64,000 bases of DNA from Cyanobium sp. Cruz CV13-4-11 (GCF_024346055.1 NZ_JAGQCH010000002.1:124001-188000), one strand, 5' to 3'; counted from the stretch's first letter, positions 37,959-47,010 are shown. Numbers and translations are program-made. Notes: generated by a model from the letters alone, not told the origin.

Positions 37959-40696
37959 CAAACGCCTCTCCCTCTGTCGCTCTGATCGACGCGATCAGCC
38001 CCTCCGAAACCCGGCGCATCGCCGAGCGCGATCACGGTGGGGCGCCCTGGAGCCTGTGGGGCAGCTATCTGAGCGAGCGCCAGTGGGGCACGGTGCGCGA
38101 GGACTATTCCGCCGACGGGGACGCCTGGACCTCCTTCCCCCACGACCATGCCCGCTCCCGCGTCTACCGCTGGGGTGAGGACGGCCTGCTGGGCCTCTGC
38201 GACGACCAGTGCCGCCTCTGTTTTTCCCTGGCCCTCTGGAACGGCGCCGATCCGATCCTCAAGGAGCGACCCTTCGGACTCGGCAACCCCGAAGGCAACC
38301 ACGGCGAAGACCTCAAGGACTACTTCTTTCATCTCGCCAACACCCCCACCCACAGCTTCATGCGGGGGCTGTATAAGTATCCGCAACGGGCCTTCCCCTA
38401 CGCCGATCTGCTGGCCGAGAACGGCCGCCGGGGGCGCGATCAGCCCGAGTACGAACTGGTCGACACCGGCATCTTCAATGACAGCCGCTACTTCGATGTC
38501 GTCATTGAGTACGCCAAGGCGGGGCCGGAGAATCTGCTGATCCGGATCAAGGCCATCAACCGCGGCCCCGACGCCGCACCCCTGACGCTGCTGCCCAGCC
38601 TGTGGCTGCGCAACACCTGGCGCTGGGGCTATCCCGATGAAGTCGAGCACCAGATCAGCCTGGCCGACACAACCGCCAACGACCCCGGCCGCGACTCCAT
38701 CGTCAGCGATGTCATCCCCCATCTCGGGGTCTATCAGCTCGACTGCGCCGAACCCGGTCACTGGATCTTCACCGACAACGAAACCAACAGCCAACGGCTC
38801 TGGGGCCAGCCCAACGCCACGCCGTTCCAGAAAGACGGCTTCCACCGCCATGTGATCGATGGCGAAGCCGGCGCGGTCAATCCGGCCTGCCACGGCAGCA
38901 AGGCGGGCCGCCTGTTGGAGCGCACCCTGGCCCCGGGCGAGGCATGGCTGGTGGAACTGCGCCTGCACCGCATCGATGGCCCAACGGACGAAGGCAAAGC
39001 GACAGACGCCACCGCTCCAGGTTCCGACGCCTTCAAGGCGATCTTCGCCCAACGCGAGCAGGAGTGGCTGGAGTACTTCGAGCAGCACGTGCCGGGCCTG
39101 TCCGAGGACGACCGCCGCATCCATCTGGCCGGCGCCGCCGGCCTGCTGTGGTGCAAGAAGTACTACGGCTGGAGTGTGCTGCGCTGGCTGGATGGGGACC
39201 CGACCGGCACCCCTCCCCCGGCCGCGCGGCGGCACACCCAGAACGCCTACTGGAAACGGCTGCACGCCCACGACATCATCTCGATGCCGGACTGCTGGGA
39301 GTACCCCTACTTCTGCCAGTGGGACCTGATGTTCCATTCGGTGGCCTTCGCCGTCTTCGATCCGGCGACGGCCAAGGAGCAGTGCATGCTGCTGCGCAAG
39401 CCCCACTACACCGCCCCCAACGCCCAGACCCCGGCCTATGAATGGGCCCTCTCCGATCCCAACCCGCCGATCGGCGCCTGGGCGGCGATGCGCATCTACC
39501 AGATCGATCGCAAACAGACCGACACCCCTGACCTGGGATTTCTGCGGGCGGCCCTGCGCAAGCTGATCCTGGAATACGGCTGGTGGGCCAACCGCAACGA
39601 CCGCTCCGGCGACAACGTCTTTGAGGGGGGCTTCCTCGGTCTCGACAACATCGCCGTGTTCGATCGACGTTTCCCCCTGGCCGACGGCAGCATCATCGAG
39701 CAGTGCGACGGCACCGCCTGGATGGCCTCGCTCAGCCTCAACCTGCTGCAGATCGCCGTGGAGCTGAGCCACGAGGAACCGGAATACGCCGACATCTGCG
39801 AGCGCTTCGTCGTTGATTTCGTGCAGTTAGCGATCGGCCTCAACAATCCGGCCGGCCGCGACTATGTCAACTGGGACGAGGAGGACGGCTTCTATTACGA
39901 CGTCATCAAACGGCCCGACGGCAGCACCGACTACCTGCGCACCCGCTCGCTCTCGGGCCTGGTGCCGCTGCTGGCGGTGCAGAGCTTCGACGTCGACACC
40001 GTGCAACGCCTGCCGATGCTGGACGTGACCAACACCCTGGCCTGGTTCACCCATGAGCGCACCACCCCCTCCTGGACGGTGCACAACCTGGGGATCTGGA
40101 ACAACGACCGGGTGCTGTTCACCCTGGTGCCCAGGGAGCGACTGCAGCGCATCTGCGAGCGGCTGTTCGATGAGGAGGAGTTTCTCTCCCCCAACGGCAT
40201 CCGCTCCCTCTCCAAGGTGTACGAAAAGCACCCCTACTCCTACACCGAAGGCAGCCAGAGCCAGACGCTCGCCTACAGCCCGGCCGACAGTCCGGTGGCG
40301 ATGTTCGGGGGCAACTCCAACTGGCGCGGTCCGGTGTGGATGCCGATGAACTTCCTGCTGATCGAATCGCTGCAGAAGTTCGCCCATTTCTATGGCGACA
40401 GCTTCAAGGTCGAGTTTCCGACCCGCTCCGGCAACTGGATCACCCTCTGGCAGGCCTCCCTGGAGCTGGAGAGGCGACTGGTGGGCATCTTCCGCCGCAA
40501 CAGCGAAGGCCGCCGGCCGTTCAACGGGGACGTGGAGATGTTCCAGAACGATCCCCACTGGCGCGATCTGATCCTGTTCAACGAATACTTCCACGGCGAC
40601 AACGGCAGCGGCGTCGGCGCCTCCCACCAGACCGGCTGGAGCGCGATGGCCTGCAAGATGATCAACCAGCTCAACCGCTATCCCATCCAGCCATGA
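37955..40696 (+). CDS. GH63/MGH1-like glucosidase
   Basis: 913 residues without a signal peptide. The N-terminal part has GSYLSERQWGTVREDYS, FPHDHARSRVYRWGEDG and GNHGEDLKDYFF; the C-terminal (alpha/alpha)6 barrel has PYFCQWDLMFHSVAFAVFDP, EQCDGTAWMAS, and GGNSNWRGPVWMPMNFLL, the acidic pair pattern of GH63-related alpha-glucosidases. It starts at GTG 37955, inside the stop of the previous GMC-fold gene, and its own stop overlaps the next GMC gene (ATGA). That placement suggests that it releases a sugar, or processes a glucoside, for the flanking GMC proteins. Substrate unknown. Confidence 0.85.
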   Translation: MTNASPSVALIDAISPSETRRIAERDHGGAPWSLWGSYLSERQWGTVREDYSADGDAWTSFPHDHARSRVYRWGEDGLLGLCDDQCRLCFSLALWNGADPILKERPFGLGNPEGNHGEDLKDYFFHLANTPTHSFMRGLYKYPQRAFPYADLLAENGRRGRDQPEYELVDTGIFNDSRYFDVVIEYAKAGPENLLIRIKAINRGPDAAPLTLLPSLWLRNTWRWGYPDEVEHQISLADTTANDPGRDSIVSDVIPHLGVYQLDCAEPGHWIFTDNETNSQRLWGQPNATPFQKDGFHRHVIDGEAGAVNPACHGSKAGRLLERTLAPGEAWLVELRLHRIDGPTDEGKATDATAPGSDAFKAIFAQREQEWLEYFEQHVPGLSEDDRRIHLAGAAGLLWCKKYYGWSVLRWLDGDPTGTPPPAARRHTQNAYWKRLHAHDIISMPDCWEYPYFCQWDLMFHSVAFAVFDPATAKEQCMLLRKPHYTAPNAQTPAYEWALSDPNPPIGAWAAMRIYQIDRKQTDTPDLGFLRAALRKLILEYGWWANRNDRSGDNVFEGGFLGLDNIAVFDRRFPLADGSIIEQCDGTAWMASLSLNLLQIAVELSHEEPEYADICERFVVDFVQLAIGLNNPAGRDYVNWDEEDGFYYDVIKRPDGSTDYLRTRSLSGLVPLLAVQSFDVDTVQRLPMLDVTNTLAWFTHERTTPSWTVHNLGIWNNDRVLFTLVPRERLQRICERLFDEEEFLSPNGIRSLSKVYEKHPYSYTEGSQSQTLAYSPADSPVAMFGGNSNWRGPVWMPMNFLLIESLQKFAHFYGDSFKVEFPTRSGNWITLWQASLELERRLVGIFRRNSEGRRPFNGDVEMFQNDPHWRDLILFNEYFHGDNGSGVGASHQTGWSAMACKMINQLNRYPIQP

Positions 40697-42333
40697 GCCT
40701 CACGTCCCCCAGCGTCACAATCGCCGGTCCGAGCCTGCACAGCTCGCCCCTGCCCGAAGCAACCCAGCTGCAGGTGGCCAACGGCGCCCACTTCGATGTG
40801 GTGATCATCGGCAGCGGCGCCGGCGGCGGCACCCTGGCCCGCCACCTGGCGCCCACGGGCCTGAAGGTGCTGGTGCTGGAGCGGGGCGACTGGCTGCCCC
40901 AGGAACCCCAGAACTGGGAGGCCGAGGCGGTGTTCCAGCAGGGCCGCTACGTGTCCACCGATCCGTGGCTCGACAAGCACGGCAAGGCCTTCCAGCCCGG
41001 CAGCCATTACTTCGTCGGCGGCGCCACCAAGATGTATGGCGCCGCCCATTTCCGCCTGCGCCAGCAGGATTTCGAGGAGCTCGCCCACTTCGATGGCACC
41101 TCGCCGGCCTGGCCGCTGCGCTACGCCGACTTCGAGCCTTGGTACCAGAAGGCCGAGGAGATGTATCACGTGCACGGCCAGCGGGGAGAGGATCCCACCG
41201 AGCCGCCCTGCAGCGGCCCCTATCCCCATCCGCCGGTGGCCCATGAACCGCGCATGCAGAAGCTGGTGGACGACCTGCGCTCCGCCGGGCTGCACCCGTT
41301 TCATGCCCCCAGCGGCGTCCAGCTCGATGAGGCCCACATGGCCTTCAGCCGTTGCCGCAAATGCAACTGCTGCGATGGTTTCCCCTGCCTGGTGCACGCC
41401 AAGTCGGACGCCGAGGTGCTGGGCATGCGGCCGGCCCTGGCGGCGCCGAATGTGTCGCTGCTGACGCGGGCCCAGGTGAAGCGGTTGGTCACCGATGAAT
41501 CCGGGCGCACGGTGAAGGCGGTGGACCTGGAACGGGACGGCGAACCGCTGACGGTGAGTGGTGATGTGGTGGTGGTGAGCTGTGGCGCCGCCAACAGCGC
41601 CCGGCTGCTGCTGATCTCGGCCAACGACAAGCATCCCCGCGGCCTGGCCAACGGCTCGGACCAGGTGGGCCGCCACTACATGTTCCACAACAGCAAGGCG
41701 ATGGTGGCCCTGGCCCATGAGCCCAACCACACCGTCTTCCAGAAAACGGTCTGCGTCAACGACTGGTACCTCGGGGATGCCGACTTCGACTACCCGATGG
41801 GCAACATCCAGATGACGGGCAAGACCCGCGGAACGATCATGAAGGGCTATGCCCCGCTGGAAACCTTCCTGATGCCGGGCTGGAGCATGGACAAGATCGC
41901 CGAGCACGCGCTCGACTTCTGGATCTCCAGCGAAGATCTCCCCGATCCGAACAACCGCGTGACCGTGACCGGCTCCGGCCAGATCCAGCTCAGCTACACC
42001 CCCAACAACCTCACCGCCTCGGCGCGCCTGGTCAGCCGCCTGGAGGGCCTGCTGGATCGCCTCTATCTGCGCAACCACCTGGTGGAGCGCCAGATCTACA
42101 TCGCCAACAGCATGGGCATCGCCGCCGTGGGCCACCAGGCCGGCACCTGCCGCTTCGGCAGCGATCCGGCCAGCTCGGTGCTGGATCTCAACTGCAAGGC
42201 CCACGAACTCGACAACCTGTACGTCGTCGATACCAGCTTCATGCCCACGATCGGCGCCGTGAACCCCTCCCTCACCGCCATCGCCAATGCCCTGCGGGTG
42301 GGCACCCACCTGGTGGAGCGGCTGCAGGGCTGA
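40693..42333 (+). CDS. GMC family oxidoreductase with Cys-rich segment
   Basis: 546 residues. FAD site VVIIGSGAGGGTLARHLAPT (36-55), GGATKMYGAAHFRLR, and both catalytic residues: His481 in GHQAGTCRFG and Asn524 in GAVNPSLT. Residues 221-232 hold five cysteines (C221, C224, C226, C227, C232). The CC-x4-C part recalls the CC-x5-C that binds a [3Fe-4S] cluster in bacterial FAD glucose dehydrogenase, as I remember it, so electrons might leave to the quinone pool and not to O2. Substrate is probably a sugar or alcohol. It overlaps the glucosidase gene by four bases and precedes the HlyD gene by eight. Confidence 0.9.
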   Translation: MSLTSPSVTIAGPSLHSSPLPEATQLQVANGAHFDVVIIGSGAGGGTLARHLAPTGLKVLVLERGDWLPQEPQNWEAEAVFQQGRYVSTDPWLDKHGKAFQPGSHYFVGGATKMYGAAHFRLRQQDFEELAHFDGTSPAWPLRYADFEPWYQKAEEMYHVHGQRGEDPTEPPCSGPYPHPPVAHEPRMQKLVDDLRSAGLHPFHAPSGVQLDEAHMAFSRCRKCNCCDGFPCLVHAKSDAEVLGMRPALAAPNVSLLTRAQVKRLVTDESGRTVKAVDLERDGEPLTVSGDVVVVSCGAANSARLLLISANDKHPRGLANGSDQVGRHYMFHNSKAMVALAHEPNHTVFQKTVCVNDWYLGDADFDYPMGNIQMTGKTRGTIMKGYAPLETFLMPGWSMDKIAEHALDFWISSEDLPDPNNRVTVTGSGQIQLSYTPNNLTASARLVSRLEGLLDRLYLRNHLVERQIYIANSMGIAAVGHQAGTCRFGSDPASSVLDLNCKAHELDNLYVVDTSFMPTIGAVNPSLTAIANALRVGTHLVERLQG

Positions 42334-42341
42334 GGGTGGCC

Positions 42342-43613
42342 ATGGGCACGCCGGAGGAAACGTCGGAGCGGCGGGTGCTGGTGGCCCTTGGCACCGCCTG
42401 GGCCCTGGCGGCCGGCTGGTTCCTGTTCTGGCCGGTGCCCACCGAGGTGATCGGCCGGGGGGTGGTGATCGTGCCCGGCGGTGCCACGGTGATCGATGCC
42501 CGGGCCGAGGGCCAGATCCTCAGCCTGCCGGTGCGGGTGGGCCAACAGGTGAGCCGGGGCCAGACCCTGCTGCGCCTTTACCTGCCCACCCTGGAGCAGC
42601 AGCTGCGCCGTCAGGAGAAGGATCTGGCGGAGCTGATCCGCATCAACGCCGATCTCGATCGGCGCGACCGGGCACGACTGGCCTCGGCCCGGCGGCTGCG
42701 GGACACGGCCCTGGCCCAGCTGCAGGGCAACCGCGAACGCCTCGATGCCCTGCGTCGCGTCTACGACCAGAAGGTGGCCGATTTCCGCCATCTCGCCCGC
42801 CGCGAGGTGGTGGCCCCCCTGGCCGGCGAGGTGGTGGCCAGTGAAGACCGGGCCATCCAGCTCGACAACAGCGTCGCCGACCTCGGCATCCGGCAGCGGG
42901 AGGCGATCGATGCCTGGGAGACGGTGAAGCTGGGCATCGACACCGAATCCCAGCGGCGGCGCTTTGCCATCAATGACGCCCGCCGCGCCGTGCGGGTCAC
43001 CCAGACCCGCCTGGGCTTCGACGGCAGCCTCAGCGCCACCCGGGACGGGCGGCTGCTGGATCTGCAGGTGGTGCGCGGTCAGACGGTGAAAGCGGGCCAG
43101 CGCCTCGGCACCCTGGGAGGGCCCGAGGCGGGCCAGACCCTGCAGGCCGTGGCCTACTTCGCCCCAGCCGATGCGCGTCGCCTGCGCCCCGGCCTGGCCA
43201 TGGAGGTGGTGCCGGACTGGAACGAGCGGGGCCGCTTCGGTGGCATCCGCGGTCGTGTCGTCAACGTCACCCTGCTGCCTGCCACCCGCGAAGACGTGAA
43301 CACCACCATGGGCAACCCCCAGCTGGCGGAGGCCCTGGTGCGCCACGGACCGGTGCTGCGCACCGAGATCGCCCTGCAGCCCACGGGCAACGCCCCCGGC
43401 TTCGATGGCTACCGCTGGACCCTCAGCCGCGGCAGCAGCGTCTTTCCGATCCGCGAGGGGCTGACCCTCAAGGCCCACGGTTATGTGGAGTGGCGCCCAC
43501 CGGTCAGCTATCTGCTGCCGATGCTGCGCGACCTCACCGGCAGCTACCGCACCCTGCGCCAGCAGGAGCGCCAGGACCAGCCGCCCCTGCGCCAGCGAGA
43601 CGCCTTGCCATGA
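42342..43613 (+). CDS. HlyD-type periplasmic adaptor protein
   Basis: 423 residues: one N-terminal membrane helix (about 15-33), a lipoyl-like half (IDARAEGQILSLPVRVGQQV), a long coiled coil (about 80-150 and 185-220), the second half (GRLLDLQVVRGQTVKAGQRL) and beta-barrel domains (LRPGLAMEVVPDW). It would link an inner-membrane unit to an outer-membrane channel. It loosely recalls adaptors of NHLM-type peptide export, but no ABC gene is present. I chose the ATG at 42342 with GAGGGTGG ahead; a GTG at 42336 also exists. The stop overlaps the small membrane protein gene that follows (ATGA). Confidence 0.82.
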   Translation: MGTPEETSERRVLVALGTAWALAAGWFLFWPVPTEVIGRGVVIVPGGATVIDARAEGQILSLPVRVGQQVSRGQTLLRLYLPTLEQQLRRQEKDLAELIRINADLDRRDRARLASARRLRDTALAQLQGNRERLDALRRVYDQKVADFRHLARREVVAPLAGEVVASEDRAIQLDNSVADLGIRQREAIDAWETVKLGIDTESQRRRFAINDARRAVRVTQTRLGFDGSLSATRDGRLLDLQVVRGQTVKAGQRLGTLGGPEAGQTLQAVAYFAPADARRLRPGLAMEVVPDWNERGRFGGIRGRVVNVTLLPATREDVNTTMGNPQLAEALVRHGPVLRTEIALQPTGNAPGFDGYRWTLSRGSSVFPIREGLTLKAHGYVEWRPPVSYLLPMLRDLTGSYRTLRQQERQDQPPLRQRDALP

Positions 43614-43825
43614 CACGCGAGCTCCCCTGGCTGGTGCTGGAGGCGGCCCTGCTGGTGGTGCTGCTGCACGCCAACGCTCCGGAGGTGTGGTTCTGGTTCG
43701 CGGCCCTGCTGGTGCTGCTGCTGTGGCGCTCCTTCGCCTGGCGCCAGCGCCGCTGGCAGCGGCTGCAGGAGCGACAGGGCGACGCTCAGGAGCCGCCCAG
43801 CACCAGCGGCAGCGCCACCGGCTGA
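43610..43825 (+). CDS. small membrane protein coupled to HlyD gene
   Basis: 71 residues: two hydrophobic helices (about 6-20 and 24-40) with a tight turn, then a basic, Arg/Gln-rich helix (RQRRWQRLQERQ) and a short tail. Small membrane proteins beside HlyD-like adaptors are known in enterobacteria (YiaW with YiaV, YibI with YibH), so this may be the inner-membrane partner of the adaptor. It overlaps the adaptor gene by four bases and, tail to tail, the TolC-type gene by 40. Confidence 0.7.
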   Translation: MTRELPWLVLEAALLVVLLHANAPEVWFWFAALLVLLLWRSFAWRQRRWQRLQERQGDAQEPPSTSGSATG

Positions 43826-45465
43826 TCGGGCCGGTCCGGCACCGGCAGCAGTTCACGCAGCAGCTGGGCATAGCTGACATTGGCCAGGGTGGTGGATTCG
43901 GCCACCCCCTCCATGGCGCCGGTGAGGGTGGCCACGGTGGTGGCCACGTCGCTGTAGTCGGCCAGTCCGAGCTGGTAACGGGCCCGCACATCCCGGAAGG
44001 CCTCCCGGGAGGCGCTGTACGAAGCGCGGGCCGCCACGATCTGGCGCAGGGCGGCCCGATGGTCGTAAAAGGCGGCCTCAAGGCGCTGGCGGATGGCGTT
44101 GCGCTCGCGGGCCAGGCTCTGGTCGGTGCGGGCGGCGGCGGTGCGGCTGGCGGCCACGGCGCCGGCGGTGACGCCACCATCGAAGAAGCGCCAATGCAGC
44201 TGCAGGCCCGCGGCCCAGTCGGAGCGCTGGTTGAGCAGCTGGGGGATGAGGGCCGAGCTGCAGCAGCCCTCCAGCTCGATCACCGGCTGTGTGATCAGCC
44301 CCTGGCCGTAGCCACCGGTGGCCACCAGCCGCAGGCTGGGCAGCAGTTCGGCGGCGCGGCGATCGGCCTGGCGCAGCAGGGCGTCGCGGGCGGCCTGCAG
44401 GGCCCGCAGCTGGGGGTTGTCGCGCCAGCCGCGCACGATCGTCTGCTCCAGATCGAGGGGCCAGGGGGGCTGCAGCCGCACCGTCTCGCTGGCCCGCAGG
44501 CTGATGTCGAAGGGCACGTTGATCAGGTTGCTGAGCTGGCGCTGACGGCTGAGCTGCAGGGCCTCGGCCTGCTCAAGGCGATAGAGGCTCTGCTGCAGGG
44601 CGGCCTCGGCCCGGAGCCGATCCAGCCGCGGCACCAGACCCGCCTGCTGGAGCGCCGCCACCTGGTCGCGCACCACCGTGTCGCTGTCGGCAACGGCCCG
44701 GCGGATGCGCTGCAGCTGGTCGGCGAGCTGCAGCCCGTAGTAGGCGACGCTCACATCCAGCTGCAGCTGGCGCAACCGGTCGGCGTAGCGCTGGCGGGAG
44801 GCCTTGAGGCCGTCGTCGGCCTCGGCGATGCTGGCGGTGCGGTTAGGGCTGATCAGCTCCCAGCCCAGTTCCATCCGGGCGGCGGCCGCACCGACGTTGG
44901 TCTGCACCACATTCCAGCCCTGGGGCCTGACCAGAAACGGGGAGTCCGCCGGATAGATGCCGTCATTGGCGGCCCAGACCTGGCTGTAGGAGCGCTGCTG
45001 GCGGAAGCCACCGGCCAGGTTGAGGCCCAGCTCCGGCCACCAGCGTCCCCGGGCCGACCCGGCCAGGTCCTGCTGCTCCCGCACACCGAGAACGGCGGCG
45101 GCCAGATCCGGATCGTTGCGCACGGCCACCGCCAGGGCCTCGGCCAGGCTGAGCCGCTGGCGCCGCTCGATGCGCACCGCCTCGGGCGCCTGGGGCAGGG
45201 CCGTCGCGGCAGGGGCCGGCAGGTCGGGCGCCTCTGTCGGGCCGGAGTTGTCTGCCTCCGCCGCACCCGGCAGCAGGCTGCGGTCGAGCCGTTCGAGATC
45301 CTGCTGGAACCCCTGGAGGCTGCGCAGCAGCGCCGGGGAGGGGGGCGGCAGTCGGCGCGGCTGGGGCGCCGGAACGGGGGTCTGGGCCCGGACCTGGGCC
45401 ATCGCTGCCAGCACGGCCAGCGCCAGGGCCGGGGCCAGCCAGCGGTGGGCGTGGCGCCGGATCAT
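43786..45465 (-). CDS. TolC-type outer membrane efflux protein
   Basis: 559 residues from the ATG at 45465, with a signal peptide (WLAPALALAVLAAMAQVRAQ) and a Pro-rich linker. Two OEP repeats follow: SLAEALAVAVRNDPDLAAAV opens the first and DLEQTIVRGWRDNPQLRALQ the second; long alternating helices with Ala/Gln/Arg heptads form the periplasmic tunnel. An outer-membrane export channel, probably the partner of the converging HlyD adaptor. Its start overlaps the stop of the upstream small membrane protein gene by four bases. Confidence 0.88.
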   Translation of the reverse strand: MIRRHAHRWLAPALALAVLAAMAQVRAQTPVPAPQPRRLPPPSPALLRSLQGFQQDLERLDRSLLPGAAEADNSGPTEAPDLPAPAATALPQAPEAVRIERRQRLSLAEALAVAVRNDPDLAAAVLGVREQQDLAGSARGRWWPELGLNLAGGFRQQRSYSQVWAANDGIYPADSPFLVRPQGWNVVQTNVGAAAARMELGWELISPNRTASIAEADDGLKASRQRYADRLRQLQLDVSVAYYGLQLADQLQRIRRAVADSDTVVRDQVAALQQAGLVPRLDRLRAEAALQQSLYRLEQAEALQLSRQRQLSNLINVPFDISLRASETVRLQPPWPLDLEQTIVRGWRDNPQLRALQAARDALLRQADRRAAELLPSLRLVATGGYGQGLITQPVIELEGCCSSALIPQLLNQRSDWAAGLQLHWRFFDGGVTAGAVAASRTAAARTDQSLARERNAIRQRLEAAFYDHRAALRQIVAARASYSASREAFRDVRARYQLGLADYSDVATTVATLTGAMEGVAESTTLANVSYAQLLRELLPVPDRPDQPVALPLVLGGS

Positions 45466-45707
45466 GGCTGCCGGGGGCCCGGGGCTGGCGCCGCGTCCTT
45501 GGTGGAGGAGGCCTGCATCAGGTCGTGGAGGCCCAGGCTGGTGCGGGCCAGGCAACCGATCGAGAAGCAGATGGCGGCGCTGCCGAACAGGCCCAGCTGC
45601 GCTTCCCGGGTTTCGCCCTCGAGGCGGGTCATGGCCAGCAGCACCACCCCGGCGGCCAACCAGGGCAGGGTGACAACCATCCCAAGCTGGGAACGGGTCA
45701 TCGCCAT
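45462..45707 (-). CDS. small membrane protein, LFG-x-AAICFSIGC family, copy 2
   Basis: 81 residues from the ATG at 45707: a first hydrophobic segment (LGMVVTLPWLAAGVVLLAMT), a charged loop (RLEGETREAQ), then LFGSAAICFSIGCLARTSLG, which matches LFGNAAICFSIGCVCKLSWA of the gene just upstream. It ends in a Pro/Ala-rich tail. Start and stop overlap both neighbours (TGATG and ATGA), so it is coupled to the TolC-type gene. I know no function for this family. Confidence 0.78.
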   Translation of the reverse strand: MAMTRSQLGMVVTLPWLAAGVVLLAMTRLEGETREAQLGLFGSAAICFSIGCLARTSLGLHDLMQASSTKDAAPAPGPRQP

Positions 45708-45979
45708 CAACGCAGACCCAGCTCCTGGCGCAGCTGCAACTCCAGCTGGCGCACGGCGTTGAAACGCGCCATGGCCCACGAGAGCTTGCAGACACAGCCG
45801 ATCGAGAAGCAGATCGCCGCGTTGCCGAACAGGCCCCAGGCGTGGCTGTGCAGGTTGAAATCCTCGGCCAGCAAGAGCCGCAGCGCCAGGATCACCAGCA
45901 GGCTGGCCACCACCCAGGGGCCGTACACCCAGCCGACGAAGAACTGATCAACGAACAGCCGTCGCGGCGGCGGAGCCAT
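45707..45979 (-). CDS. small membrane protein, LFG-x-AAICFSIGC family, copy 1
   Basis: 90 residues: an N-terminal hydrophobic segment (VGWVYGPWVVASLLVILALR), a His-containing loop (EDFNLHSHAWG), then LFGNAAICFSIGCVCKLSWA and a helical, Gln/Leu-rich tail (RQLELQLRQELGLR). It is the first gene of a three-gene operon with its paralog and the TolC-type channel. The shared block with conserved Cys and Ile/Phe residues suggests that the two copies pair in the membrane. Function unknown. Confidence 0.78.
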   Translation of the reverse strand: MAPPPRRLFVDQFFVGWVYGPWVVASLLVILALRLLLAEDFNLHSHAWGLFGNAAICFSIGCVCKLSWAMARFNAVRQLELQLRQELGLR

Positions 45980-46059
45980 GACACCGGTAGCCAGGATGCC
46001 AAGTCTGCCTGCGGCCCCCGGCGATACAAGCTGCCACAGCCGCAGGTCTAGCTGGCCCC

Positions 46060-47010
46060 TCAGGAGCTGCGCCGCCTGATGGCCAGCAGCAGCTTCTCAA
46101 ACACCTCCGGCAAGGGGGCCTCGCACACCAGCCGCTCGCCACTGATCGGGTGGTCGAGGGCCAGCCGCACCGCGTGCAGGGCCTGGCCGCCCAGGGCCAC
46201 CGGAAGCTTGCGGCAGCGGCCGTAGGTGGCATCCCCCACGATCGGATGGCCGGTGTGGGCGCAGTGCACCCGGATCTGGTGGGTGCGGCCCGTGTCGAGC
46301 TTGAAGCGCAGCAGGGCGTAATCGCCCAGGGGTTCGACCAGGCGCCAGTGGGTGCAGGCATGGCGGCCGGTGCTGTCGGAGACCACGGCGTACTTCTTGC
46401 GATCGACCGGATGGCGGCCGATGGCCGCCACGATCGTGCCGCTGTCGGCCGCTGGCTGGCCATGCACCACCGCCAGGTACTCCCGCGAGGCGATGCGCTT
46501 CTGGATCTGCACCTGCAGCTTCACCAGCGCCTCCTGGCTCTTGGCCACCACGATGCAACCGGTGGTGTCCTTGTCGAGGCGGTGCACGATGCCGGGCCGC
46601 ATCTCACCGCCGATGCCGGGCAGGTCGGGGCAATGGTGCAGCAGGGCGTTCACCAGGGTGCCGTCCTTGTTGCCGGGGGCCGGGTGCACCGTGAGCCCGG
46701 CGGGCTTGTTGAGCACGATCAGGTGCTCGTCTTCGTAGAGCACATCCAACGGGATGTCCTGGGGCACCAAGTAGGGCAGGGGCTCCGGCGGCGGCATCCA
46801 CAGTTCGACGGTGTCGTCGGTGCGCAGGGGCGTCTTGGCCCGGCCCGTGACGCCGTTCACCCGCACGTAGCCCGCCTCAATGAACTTCTGGATGCGGGCC
46901 CGGCTCTGCTCGGGCCGCTGGGACACCAGCCAGCGGTCGAGCCGCATCGGCAGCGGCTTCAGGTAGTGGAGCTTCAGCAGCTCCCCTTCACCTTCGCCGA
47001 AGCGGGCCAT
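46060..47010 (-). CDS. RluA/RluD-family pseudouridine synthase
   Basis: 316 residues: an N-terminal S4 RNA-binding domain (MRLDRWLVSQRPEQSRARIQ) and the catalytic domain with the HRLDKDTTG motif whose Asp is catalytic, NKPAGLTVHPAPGN, and LDTGRTHQIRVHCAHTGHPI. It isomerises uridines in rRNA, most likely of the large subunit as RluD does. The start overlaps the stop of the upstream GTPase gene by one base (TGATG), which fits joint work in ribosome assembly. Confidence 0.92.
   Translation of the reverse strand: MARFGEGEGELLKLHYLKPLPMRLDRWLVSQRPEQSRARIQKFIEAGYVRVNGVTGRAKTPLRTDDTVELWMPPPEPLPYLVPQDIPLDVLYEDEHLIVLNKPAGLTVHPAPGNKDGTLVNALLHHCPDLPGIGGEMRPGIVHRLDKDTTGCIVVAKSQEALVKLQVQIQKRIASREYLAVVHGQPAADSGTIVAAIGRHPVDRKKYAVVSDSTGRHACTHWRLVEPLGDYALLRFKLDTGRTHQIRVHCAHTGHPIVGDATYGRCRKLPVALGGQALHAVRLALDHPISGERLVCEAPLPEVFEKLLLAIRRRSS

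Noticed and set aside
42342..43613. HlyD protein as part of a lanthipeptide or NHLM export system
   Set aside because: No peptidase-ABC transporter, precursor peptide or LanM-like gene is nearby; the resemblance is only at the level of the adaptor fold.
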